Assembly (NCBI GenBank): GCA_014239895.1
Contig: JAAZXZ010000076.1
Location: 1-8,569 of the forward strand
DNA length: 8,569 nt
Direction of reading: 5' to 3'
From: Flavobacteriaceae bacterium
GTDB taxonomy: Bacteria; Bacteroidota; Bacteroidia; Flavobacteriales; Flavobacteriaceae
Shown here: piece after piece, positions 1 to 6,221 of the stretch
Numbering within the stretch: the first letter of the stretch is position 1
Layout of the letters: the number at the start of each line of letters is the position of its first letter
The notes under the pieces: model-generated
Database searches by the model: none
Seen by the model: the letters and a program-made list of their open reading frames with translations, nothing else
What the model was told of the DNA's origin: nothing
Made by a program: the position numbers and the translations under genes

Positions 1-1
1 A

Positions 2-262
2 GATCTATCTATTTTGATCGATGAGAACACAACCTTTAAATCAATATATAACGAAGCTTATAAAGCAAATAAAAATTTAATAAAAAATATAAGTTTATTT
101 GATGTATATGTTGGGAAAAACATACCTAAAAGCAAGAAAAGTTATGGACTTAATTTTAATATTTCTGACAATTCTAAAACCCTTTCTGATAGTGAAATAG
201 ATAATTTAATGAAAAAAATAACTAATAATCTTATAAAGAAGTTTGGTGCTGAATTAAGATAA
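2..262 (+). CDS. pheT: Phenylalanine--tRNA ligase beta subunit, C-terminal fragment (5' end outside window)
   Basis: The frame is open to the left edge and leaves the last 86 residues of a protein that is normally about 800 residues long. They form a ferredoxin-fold anticodon-binding (FDX-ACB) domain: DLSILID at residues 1-7, SLFDVYVGKNIP at about 31-42, KSYGLNF at about 46-52, the KTLSDSEID helix start at about 59-67, and the terminal FGAELR, which is the usual PheT ending. In the PheS2-PheT2 enzyme, which charges tRNA-Phe in the cytoplasm, this domain grips the tRNA anticodon region. A TTG at position 14 could be taken as a start, but it is an internal leucine: DLSI precedes it in frame and continues the domain. 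The gene ends 7 bases before the stop of the convergent ABC-F gene. Identification rests on the C-terminal domain only, but this domain is characteristic of PheT. Confidence 0.93.
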   Translation, partial: DLSILIDENTTFKSIYNEAYKANKNLIKNISLFDVYVGKNIPKSKKSYGLNFNISDNSKTLSDSEIDNLMKKITNNLIKKFGAELR

Positions 263-269
263 ATTTTTG

Positions 270-1886
270 TTAATTATACATCTTATCTCTTAAGCTTTTT
301 ATTTTTTCATCTTGCATATATTCATCAAAACTCATATATCTATCAATTACCCCCTTTGGAGTTAACTCCACTATCCTATTTGCTAGAGTTTGAGCAAATT
401 GATGATCATGAGTTGTTAGTAAAACTGTTCCTTTATATTTTTTTATAGAATTATTAAATGTTGTTATGCTTTCTAAGTCTAAATGATTTGTAGGCTCATC
501 TAACATTAATACATTAGCTTTTTTCATCATCATTCTGGAAATCATACATCTCACTTTTTCTCCTCCAGATAAAACATTGCATTTCTTTAATGCTTCTTCT
601 CCTGAAAAAATCATCTTACCAAGAAAACCTCTTAAATAAACTTCTTCTTTTTCTTCTTCAGTTTTAGCCCATTTTCTAAGCCAATCTACTAGATTTATAT
701 TATCATCAAAAAAACTACTATTTTCTAAAGGAAGATAAGACTGAGATGTGGTTATTCCCCAATCAAATTTTCCAGAATCTGAATTAATATTGCCATTTAA
801 AATCTCATAAAAAAACGTTGTCGCTCTTGAATCTTTTGAATAAAAAAGCACCTTATCTCCTTTTGTAAGATTTAGATCTATACCACTAAACAAAGTCTCT
901 CCATGAATTGATTTAGATAAGCTCTCAATATTAAGAATTTGATCACCAGCCTGTCTTTCTCTTTCAAAAATAATGGCAGGATATCTCCTGCTTGATGGTT
1001 TAATTTCTTCTATATTAAGTTTCTCAATCATCTTTTTTCTGCTAGTTGCTTGTTTGCTTTTTGCAACATTAGCACTAAATCTTGCAATAAATTGTTCTAA
1101 TTCCTTTTTCTTTTCTTCAGCTTTTTTATTCTGTTGCATACGCTGTCTTAATGCTAGTTGTGAAGATTCATACCAAAAAGTATAATTACCAGAATAATTA
1201 TTAATTTTTCCAAAATCTATATCTGATATATGAGTACATACTGAATCTAAAAAATGTCTGTCATGAGAAACTACAATTATACAATTGTCAAAATTTGCTA
1301 AATAATTTTCTAACCAGCTAATTGTATGGTAATCTAAATCATTTGTTGGTTCATCCATTATTAATACATCCGGATCGCCAAATAAAGATTTAGCTAATAA
1401 TATTCTTACCTTAAGTTTTGGGTCTACATCTTTCATCAATTTATAATGCATTTCTTCTATTATTCCTAAATTTGAAAGAAGTGATGCGGCATTACTTTCA
1501 GAGTTCCATCCATCCATTTCTTCGTATTTTTCTTGTAATACACCTATCCTGTCGGCATTTTTATCAGAATAATCATCATAAAGTTTGTCTATTTCAGATT
1601 TTAAATCAAATAAATTTTTGTTACCCATGATTACAGTTTCTAGAACTGTTCTTTCATCAAAAATCGTATGATCTTGCTCTAATATAGACATTCTCTTACC
1701 TGGCTCAAGAAATATACTTCCAGAAGTAGGGTCTGTTTTTCCAGCTAATAATTTTAAAAAAGTTGATTTACCGGAACCATTTGCTCCTATAATGCCATAA
1801 CAGTTACCATTGTTAAATGTAGTATTAACATCATCAAAAAGGACTCTTTTACCAAATTGTATGGATAAATTTGAAACAGATAGCAT
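270..1886 (-). CDS. ABC-F family ATPase, YbiT-like
   Basis: A soluble protein with two ABC ATPase domains and no membrane segments. ABC-F proteins bind the ribosome E site and modulate translation or resist antibiotics; the exact role of the YbiT branch is unsettled. I start it at ATG 1886 (538 aa) because MLSVSNLSIQFG matches the start of E. coli YbiT as I recall it; an in-frame TTG two codons upstream is possible. Domain 1: Walker A GANGSGKS (about 34-41), Walker B with D178/E179 in MDEPTNDLD, and H208. A charged, coiled-coil-like inter-domain linker spans about 239-298 and contains SRFSANVAKSKQATSR-like residues typical of the family. Domain 2: LSGGEK (439-444), D463/E464 in LDEPTNHLD, and H493. 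Two elements are degenerate: the domain 1 signature reads VDPKLK (154-159), and the domain 2 Walker A reads YSKDSRATT (349-357), with Ala in place of the P-loop Lys. A TAnnTTTG box lies just upstream. Confidence 0.93.
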   Translation of the reverse strand: MLSVSNLSIQFGKRVLFDDVNTTFNNGNCYGIIGANGSGKSTFLKLLAGKTDPTSGSIFLEPGKRMSILEQDHTIFDERTVLETVIMGNKNLFDLKSEIDKLYDDYSDKNADRIGVLQEKYEEMDGWNSESNAASLLSNLGIIEEMHYKLMKDVDPKLKVRILLAKSLFGDPDVLIMDEPTNDLDYHTISWLENYLANFDNCIIVVSHDRHFLDSVCTHISDIDFGKINNYSGNYTFWYESSQLALRQRMQQNKKAEEKKKELEQFIARFSANVAKSKQATSRKKMIEKLNIEEIKPSSRRYPAIIFERERQAGDQILNIESLSKSIHGETLFSGIDLNLTKGDKVLFYSKDSRATTFFYEILNGNINSDSGKFDWGITTSQSYLPLENSSFFDDNINLVDWLRKWAKTEEEKEEVYLRGFLGKMIFSGEEALKKCNVLSGGEKVRCMISRMMMKKANVLMLDEPTNHLDLESITTFNNSIKKYKGTVLLTTHDHQFAQTLANRIVELTPKGVIDRYMSFDEYMQDEKIKSLRDKMYN

Positions 1887-1907
1887 AGACAACTATTTTT
1901 AGGCTTG

Positions 1908-1915
1908 CAAAAGTA
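1908..1915 (-). promoter_or_regulatory. Candidate Bacteroidetes -7 box for the ABC-F gene
   Basis: Read on the minus strand the bases are TACTTTTG, an exact match to TAnnTTTG. The box sits in the 35-base gap between the transaldolase stop and the ABC-F ATG at 1886, leaving room for a leader of about 15 to 20 bases. No clear TTG -33 element is seen at the usual distance upstream, so this is a half-match. In AT-rich DNA an 8-mer with six fixed positions can also occur by chance. Confidence 0.4.
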
Positions 1916-1921
1916 GATAAA

Positions 1922-2575
1922 TTAATTACCTTTCTTATAGTCTTTTAAAAAATTTTCTAAGCCTATGTCTGTAAGTGGGTGCTTTAAAAGTCCAAGGATA
2001 GATTTAAGAGGTGCTGTAATAACGTCTGCTCCAATCTTTGAACAATCAATGATATGCATTGTATGTCTAATAGATGCTGCAAGAATTTCCGTAGTGAATC
2101 CATAATTGTCATATATCACTCTAATTTCAGAAATTAGACCTAGACCATCTGTTGAAATATCATCTAGTCTTCCAATGAATGGGGATACATAGTTAGCTCC
2201 CGCCTTAGCTGCTAAAAGAGCTTGGCCTGCAGAAAAAACTAAAGTAACATTAGTCCTTATACCATTATTGCTAAAATATCTTGTTGCCTTTATTCCTTCT
2301 TTTATCATTGGAACTTTTACAACAATTTGCTTATGAAGTGACGACAGCTCCTTACCCTCATTAACCATGCCTTTATAATCAGTTGCAATTACCTCAGCCG
2401 ACACATCTCCATCAACAATCTCACATATTTTCTTATAATGATCTAAAATATTTTGTTTGCCAGTTATACCTTCTTTAGCCATAAGTGATGGATTAGTAGT
2501 TACACCATCAAGTATTCCAAGATCTTGAGCCTCCTTAATTTGGTCTAAATTAGCTGTATCAATAAAAAATTTCAT
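1922..2575 (-). CDS. tal: Transaldolase, small (TalC/FSA-like) subfamily
   Basis: A 217-residue TIM-barrel class I aldolase of the short transaldolase/fructose-6-phosphate aldolase family, complete for that family. Transaldolase moves a dihydroxyacetone unit from sedoheptulose 7-phosphate to glyceraldehyde 3-phosphate in the cytoplasmic non-oxidative pentose phosphate pathway. Visible motifs are FIDTANLDQIKEA near the N-terminus, GVTTNPSLMAKEG (24-36), VVKVP with the Schiff-base lysine K87, NVTLVFSAGQALLAAKAGA (109-127), YVSPFIGRLDD (129-139) and the C-terminal AD(V/I)ITAP segment. E61 and F133 are the residues I associate with true transaldolases; the E. coli fructose-6-phosphate aldolase has Gln and Tyr there. 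This favours transaldolase activity. The start is the only ATG that gives the conserved MKFFIDTA opening. It lies 35 bases from the downstream ABC-F gene, so co-transcription is possible, although each gene has its own TAnnTTTG box. Confidence 0.94.
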   Translation of the reverse strand: MKFFIDTANLDQIKEAQDLGILDGVTTNPSLMAKEGITGKQNILDHYKKICEIVDGDVSAEVIATDYKGMVNEGKELSSLHKQIVVKVPMIKEGIKATRYFSNNGIRTNVTLVFSAGQALLAAKAGANYVSPFIGRLDDISTDGLGLISEIRVIYDNYGFTTEILAASIRHTMHIIDCSKIGADVITAPLKSILGLLKHPLTDIGLENFLKDYKKGN

Positions 2576-2600
2576 TATTAAAACTATTTGAGTTAAGTTT

Positions 2601-2608
2601 CAAATTTA
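2601..2608 (-). promoter_or_regulatory. Candidate -7 box for the transaldolase gene
   Basis: On the minus strand the bases are TAAATTTG, an exact fit to TAnnTTTG, 25 bases upstream of the transaldolase ATG, inside the 72-base gap after the SDR gene. The gap is otherwise AT-only DNA with no recognisable hairpin. A -33 TTG is not evident at 17 to 23 bases upstream, so support is moderate at best. Confidence 0.4.
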
Positions 2609-2647
2609 CAATAATTAACAGATATAAATTAATGAAATAATATTTTT

Positions 2648-3445
2648 TTAAGAATTCTTCATAACAATATATTCAAATAACCTCTGTGGAAGAATAAATT
2701 TTAAAAACGGAGCTAATGTCTCGATAAATGATCCTGATAAATATTTCTTTTTTGGGTTTCTTGAATTAAGAATTTTATAAACTAATTTCCCTATGATTTT
2801 GGGGTCTGCTCCTGAATCAATATGCTTATTCATGGTTTCTAACCCTTTTTTATAGGAGTTTTTATATGGAGATTCTTCTTTTACAGGAGAATGAAATCTT
2901 CCTTTAGGAATATTAGTTAAATAATCTCCAGGAGCAATACTAACAACATTGATTTTAAATTCTTTTGTTTCCATATTTAAGGTTTCAGAAATTAAATCTA
3001 ATGCTGCTTTTCCTGCACTATAAATTGATCTAAAAGGAGATCCTACATATCCAGCAATTGAGGTAATATTAATAATTAAACCATTTCTTTCTTTCCGCAT
3101 AAATGGCAGCACTGCTTTTATCATATTAATAGGGCCATATAAATTTGTTTTAAAGTGCTTATGTATTTCCTCTTCTGGAGTTTCTTCTAATGGACCTGTA
3201 ATACCAACTCCGGCATTATTAATTAGGACATCTATTCTGCCTTCTAGATTAATAATTTGATTAATACATGAATTAATCTGATCATTATTAGTTACATCCA
3301 AAGTTAATAGCCTAAACTTAGATTCAGGGTGTTTAGATATATCTCTACTAGTGCCATAAACAGTATAACCTTTATCAACAAGGTATTCACCTATGGCTTT
3401 TCCTATTCCAGATGATCCCCCAGTTACTAAAATTATTTTATACAT
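2648..3445 (-). CDS. Classical short-chain dehydrogenase/reductase (SDR), substrate unknown
   Basis: A 265-residue NAD(P)-dependent oxidoreductase of the classical SDR family. The Rossmann cofactor motif TGGSSGIG is at 8-15, the adenine-pocket aspartate D50 lies in TLDVT, NNAG is at 76-79, and the catalytic tetrad is N101, S129 (in NITSIAG), Y142 and K146 (YSAGK). PG in IAPGDYLTN follows at about 170-177. The length fits classical SDRs; the last 30 or so residues (ETLAPFLKFILPQRLFEYI) are hydrophobic and amphipathic and could touch a membrane, as in some steroid/retinol-type SDRs, but this is inference. An Arg after the second strand (GTSRD) suggests NADPH preference. The start is ATG 3445; the SRP RNA gene and its U-tract end only a few bases upstream on the same strand, so the gene may depend on read-through from the ffs promoter. 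The substrate cannot be told from sequence. Confidence 0.92.
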   Translation of the reverse strand: MYKIILVTGGSSGIGKAIGEYLVDKGYTVYGTSRDISKHPESKFRLLTLDVTNNDQINSCINQIINLEGRIDVLINNAGVGITGPLEETPEEEIHKHFKTNLYGPINMIKAVLPFMRKERNGLIINITSIAGYVGSPFRSIYSAGKAALDLISETLNMETKEFKINVVSIAPGDYLTNIPKGRFHSPVKEESPYKNSYKKGLETMNKHIDSGADPKIIGKLVYKILNSRNPKKKYLSGSFIETLAPFLKFILPQRLFEYIVMKNS

Positions 3446-3451
3446 AATTGT

Positions 3452-3475
3452 AAAAAAAATGGCAAGCTACCTACA
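3452..3475 (-). terminator. Intrinsic terminator-like 3' end of the SRP RNA
   Basis: On the minus strand the 3' arm of the SRP RNA terminal stem (TGTAGG and CTTGCC) is followed by one A and eight consecutive T residues (3459 to 3452). The 5' arms CCTACA and GGCAAG lie at 3547-3542 and 3554-3549, so the closing stem of the RNA itself, rather than a separate hairpin, would have to act as the terminator stem. The U-tract ends 6 bases before the SDR ATG, so termination here would also limit SDR expression. Confidence 0.5.
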
Positions 3476-3554
3476 TCACACTGCTACAACCAAATACCTT
3501 TGCTACGTTCCCGTTCTGGAGGATTAATCAGGAGCTAGTTGTGTAGGACTTGCC
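3461..3554 (-). ncRNA. ffs: Signal recognition particle RNA (small bacterial SRP RNA, 4.5S type)
   Basis: A 94-base hairpin RNA that, with Ffh, forms the signal recognition particle, which targets nascent membrane proteins co-translationally. The ends pair: GGCAAG (3554-3549) with CTTGCC (3466-3461), then CCTACA (3547-3542) with TGTAGG (3475-3470), then CAAC with GTTG. The apical domain shows the diagnostic Ffh-binding structure: stem ACG/CGT closing a GGAA (GNRA) tetraloop at 3511-3508, flanked by the symmetric internal loop CAGA on one side and AGCA on the other, then CC/GG pairs. The orientation is fixed by this motif, by the promoter at 3559-3587 and by the T-run at the 3' end. Local GC content is clearly above the surrounding genes, as expected for a structured RNA in an AT-rich genome. 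No tRNA-like features are present. Confidence 0.93.
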
Positions 3555-3558
3555 AAAG

Positions 3559-3587
3559 CAAAGATACAATTTTTGCTATTAGTCAAT
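3559..3587 (-). promoter_or_regulatory. Bacteroidetes-type promoter for ffs
   Basis: On the minus strand the -7 box is TATCTTTG (3566-3559), an exact TAnnTTTG. A -33 element ATTGAC (3587-3582) stands 17 bases further upstream, counting from its TTG, which fits the TTG-N17-23-TAnnTTTG pattern described for flavobacteria. The predicted 5' end of the RNA (G3554) is 4 bases after the -7 box, as expected for the transcription start. This is the best promoter in the window because both elements and the RNA end agree. Confidence 0.72.
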
Positions 3588-3644
3588 AATTTTTTTGAGT
3601 AATTTAAAAATATATAACTTAAATTTACCCTATTAAACTTTGGT

Positions 3645-4457
3645 ATGATAAAAAACAACATTTATAATATAACCGTGACTCTTATTATATCTTTATTATT
3701 AATTAATTGTAATGATAATAAATCTAAAGTCTTACCCAAAAATAACTTAACTCCAACGGTTTACTCATATGAGATTATTAATGTATACCCTCATGATATA
3801 AATGCTTATACGCAAGGTCTTGAGTTTTATGATGGGTTTTTATATGAAAGTGTTGGGAGATATGGAAAATCACAGCTTCGAAAAATTGATTATGAATCAG
3901 GAGAGGTATTAAATGCAAAAAATATTAATAAGAAGTATTTTGCTGAAGGAATAACAATTTTAGATGATTTAATATATCTTTTATCATGGAGAGAAAAAGT
4001 TGGCTTTATTTATGATGTTAATACTTTTAATATTATGGATTCTTTTTCTTACGATAAGAGTAAAGAAGGATGGGGTTTATGTAACGATGGAAAATATATT
4101 TATAAAAGTGATGGAACAGATAAGATATGGCTATTAGACCCTAAATCAATGGAAGAATTGGACTATATACAGCCACACACAAACAAAAGAAAGCTTGCTA
4201 ATATAAATGAGCTTGAATGGGTTAATGACAGAATATATGGAAATATATATATGGCAGATGGTATTGCTATTATAAATCCAAAAAACGGTGTAGTTGAGGG
4301 TGTTATTGATTTATCATCATTAAAAGAAAAAGTAACTAATCATAAAGATTTAGATGTACTAAATGGCATTGCATATAATAAAACTACTAATAGCATCTTT
4401 GTAACTGGTAAGATGTGGGATAAACTTTTTGAAATAAAAATTATACCTAAAACATAA
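3645..4457 (+). CDS. Glutaminyl-peptide cyclotransferase (plant/bacterial type), lipoprotein
   Basis: A 270-residue enzyme of the beta-propeller glutamine cyclotransferase family (Glu_cyclase_2), unrelated in fold to the mammalian zinc enzyme. It converts N-terminal glutamine of proteins or peptides to pyroglutamate, releasing ammonia. Family motifs in order are YPHDINAYTQGLEF (48-61), YESVGRYGKSQLR (67-79), FAEGIT (99-104), KEGWGLCNDG (140-149), DGTDKIWLLDP (156-166), INELEW (187-192), NGIAYN (240-245) and the near C-terminal FVTGKMWDKLFEI (252-264). The N-terminus is a lipoprotein signal: a short basic start, hydrophobic residues 10-20 and a plausible lipobox LLINC with the lipidated cysteine at 22, so the enzyme likely sits in the cell envelope facing the periplasm. 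ATG 3645 is preferred because it supplies the whole signal sequence. It heads a plus-strand cluster; the next ORF begins 12 bases after its stop. I see no exact TAnnTTTG promoter upstream. Confidence 0.92.
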   Translation: MIKNNIYNITVTLIISLLLINCNDNKSKVLPKNNLTPTVYSYEIINVYPHDINAYTQGLEFYDGFLYESVGRYGKSQLRKIDYESGEVLNAKNINKKYFAEGITILDDLIYLLSWREKVGFIYDVNTFNIMDSFSYDKSKEGWGLCNDGKYIYKSDGTDKIWLLDPKSMEELDYIQPHTNKRKLANINELEWVNDRIYGNIYMADGIAIINPKNGVVEGVIDLSSLKEKVTNHKDLDVLNGIAYNKTTNSIFVTGKMWDKLFEIKIIPKT

Positions 4458-4468
4458 ATAAAATTACA

Positions 4469-4597
4469 ATGACAAAAGATAACACTATTGCAGAATTATT
4501 AGAAAGACTAAATAAAGAGATACAAAACCCTAAGGACTCAGTCCACAAAATTGTTTTACAAATAACAATTGACAATATAAATAAGTTTGTAATATAA
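4469..4597 (+). CDS. Small hypothetical protein, 42 residues
   Basis: I do not recognise this ORF. It runs from ATG 4469 (MTKDNTIAELLERLNKEI...) to TAA 4597 (...DNINKFVI). The composition is mixed and protein-like: an early segment with amphipathic helix character (IAELLERLNKEI, 7-18), a polar middle with PKDS, and a C-terminal IVLQITIDNINKFVI stretch. It has no signal peptide, transmembrane segment or cysteine, so it would be a cytosolic small protein. It fills most of the 174-base gap between two lipoprotein genes on the same strand, starting 12 bases after the cyclotransferase stop and ending in a TAATG overlap with an 11-codon ORF. It may be a genuine small gene, a translational coupling element, or the main part of a slightly longer protein broken by a frameshift. 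Confidence 0.5.
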   Translation: MTKDNTIAELLERLNKEIQNPKDSVHKIVLQITIDNINKFVI

Positions 4598-4632
4598 TGG
4601 AGGAAAAAGAAATAAAACAAGCTTTTAGTTAA
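4597..4632 (+). other. 11-codon mini-ORF bridging to the lipoprotein gene
   Basis: ATG 4597 overlaps the stop of the 42-codon ORF (TAATG) and encodes MEEKEIKQAFS before TAA 4632, which again overlaps the ATG of the 529-residue lipoprotein (TAATG). It could be a minigene passing terminating ribosomes on to the next start, or the displaced C-terminal tail of the preceding small ORF after a frame change of -1 (or +2). The frame is open upstream only to 4585. A GGAGG run at 4599-4603 lies inside it, too far (28 bases) from the ATG at 4632 for normal Shine-Dalgarno spacing. Confidence 0.35.
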
Positions 4633-6221
4633 TGAGAAGATTACTAATAATATTTACATCTCTAATAATTATTATATTTTGGAGTAGCTGCAAAAATGAC
4701 TTTAACTTTGAATTAAGTTCTGGAAATTTATCTTTCTCAAAAGACACTGTATATCTGGATACAGTTTTTACAAATATAGGCTCAAGCACATATAACTTAA
4801 AAGTTTATAATAACTCCAATAAAAATATTACAATCCCAAATATAAACTTAGGAAATGGCGAAAACTCCTATTATAGACTTAATGTTGATGGTATTTACGG
4901 GTCAGGGTCTAGTGCAGGGAAATATTTTGAGAATATTGAACTTCTAGCTAATGATAGTTTATACATTTTTATAGAAACAACTGTTGCTATAGAAGATTTG
5001 TCAGACCAAAGCACACAATTTCTTTATACTGATTATATTCAATTTAATAACGGTGAAAACCTTCAAAAAGTTGAACTAGTCACTTTAATCAAAGATGCTG
5101 TTTTTATATATCCTCAAAGATATCTTGACAATCAAACTAATGAATATATCATTGAAACGTTAAGTTTTGATGTAGATGGAGATGGTAATGATGACGAAAC
5201 TAACATACAAGGAAGATTTCTTTCTGAATTTGAATTGAACTTTACTTCAGAAAAACCATATGTAATATATGGATATGCTGCTGTCCCTGAAAACGAAATA
5301 TTAACGATAAACTCTGGATCTAGAATACATTTTCATGCAAATTCCGGATTGATTGTAACAAATGGCTCATCAATAAAAACAAATGGTGAGTTTAGTTTAG
5401 ATCAAGAACTTTTAGAAAATGAAGTTATTTTCGAAGCAGATAGATTAGAACCAGTTTTTGAGAATATTCCAGGACAATGGGGAACAATTTGGTTATTTGA
5501 GGGTAGCATAAATAATGAAATTAACTATACAACAATCAAAAATAGCTCTATTGGAGTATATGTAAGTGGAGATTTTGAAAATACTCAAGAAAAACTGCTA
5601 ATAAGAAATAGTAAAATTTATAATTCAAGTAATTTTGGCATACTGGCTAAGGGGTCTTCCATTAAAGCAGAAAATCTAGTTATAAATAATTCAGGTCAGT
5701 CTTCTTTTGCTGCAACTTATGGAGGTAAATATAGTTTTACACACTGTACAATTGCTAACTATTGGAACTCTGGATTTAGACAATTTCCAACTCTTTTACT
5801 CAATAATTATTTAATTGATTCTGAAGATAATATACTTAATAATGAGGTTTTAGAAGCCTATTTTAATAATTGTATAATCTATGGCAGTCAAAATATTGAA
5901 TTACTTATAGAACAACTAGATGATTCAAACTTAGATTATAAGTTTAGTAATTGCTTGCTAAAATTTACAGATATAAATAATAGCTTTAACACAAGTATAT
6001 ATGATTTTGAAAATCAAGAACATTTTGAGAATTTAATATTAAATCAAGATCCAGAATTTTTAAGTCCGTATGAAAATAATATGATTATTGGTGAAAATTC
6101 AGCAGCAAAAAATCAAGGTGATCATTTCTTTTCAAATATGATCCCTTTTGATTTATTAAATGTAAACAGGAGTGTTAATCCTGATTTAGGTGCATATCAG
6201 CATGTGATTCAGGATGATTAA
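4632..6221 (+). CDS. Right-handed parallel beta-helix lipoprotein, function unknown
   Basis: A 529-residue exported protein. Residues 1-19 are a basic then strongly hydrophobic signal ending in the lipobox WSSC, with C20 as the lipidation site. Residues 25-150 look like an Ig/choice-of-anchor type beta domain (LSFSKDTVYLDTVFTNIGSS, then YNLKVYNNS). An acidic DVDGDGNDDE loop at 180-189 fits a DxDxDG calcium-binding pattern. From about 225 to 475 there are repeated short beta strands with Asn/Ser/Gly turns (TIKNSSIGVYV, LIRNSKIYNSSNFGIL, LVINNSG, FTHCTIANYWNSGF, FNNCIIYGS, FSNCLLKF), typical of right-handed parallel beta-helix proteins. The end NPDLGAYQ resembles the PD(I/L)GAY(E/Q) closure common in Bacteroidetes proteins of this type. 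Many beta-helix folds bind or cleave polysaccharide, but no catalytic site is recognisable, so no enzyme name is justified. ATG 4632 is the only possible start because TAG at 4626 blocks the frame upstream. The stop overlaps that of convergent glyA. Confidence 0.82.
   Translation: MRRLLIIFTSLIIIIFWSSCKNDFNFELSSGNLSFSKDTVYLDTVFTNIGSSTYNLKVYNNSNKNITIPNINLGNGENSYYRLNVDGIYGSGSSAGKYFENIELLANDSLYIFIETTVAIEDLSDQSTQFLYTDYIQFNNGENLQKVELVTLIKDAVFIYPQRYLDNQTNEYIIETLSFDVDGDGNDDETNIQGRFLSEFELNFTSEKPYVIYGYAAVPENEILTINSGSRIHFHANSGLIVTNGSSIKTNGEFSLDQELLENEVIFEADRLEPVFENIPGQWGTIWLFEGSINNEINYTTIKNSSIGVYVSGDFENTQEKLLIRNSKIYNSSNFGILAKGSSIKAENLVINNSGQSSFAATYGGKYSFTHCTIANYWNSGFRQFPTLLLNNYLIDSEDNILNNEVLEAYFNNCIIYGSQNIELLIEQLDDSNLDYKFSNCLLKFTDINNSFNTSIYDFENQEHFENLILNQDPEFLSPYENNMIIGENSAAKNQGDHFFSNMIPFDLLNVNRSVNPDLGAYQHVIQDD

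Noticed and set aside
255..310. Inverted repeat AGATAA/TTATCT followed by T-runs after pheT, a possible terminator
   Set aside because: The stem is six weak pairs with a loop of about 20 bases and no GC core; such repeats are frequent by chance in DNA this AT-rich.
973..1630. Plus-strand ORFs of 70 codons opposite the ABC-F gene
   Set aside because: They lie entirely within a strongly conserved coding region on the other strand and their translations show no family motifs.
3467..3502. Promoter for the SDR gene inside the SRP RNA gene (TTTG, 21 bases, then TAGCTTGC on the minus strand)
   Set aside because: The -7 match is only partial and the bases are explained by the conserved SRP RNA structure; kept only as something to test by start mapping.
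3637..3644. Near match AAACTTTG just before the cyclotransferase ATG as a -7 box
   Set aside because: It lacks the leading T and touches the start codon, which would require a transcript starting inside the gene.
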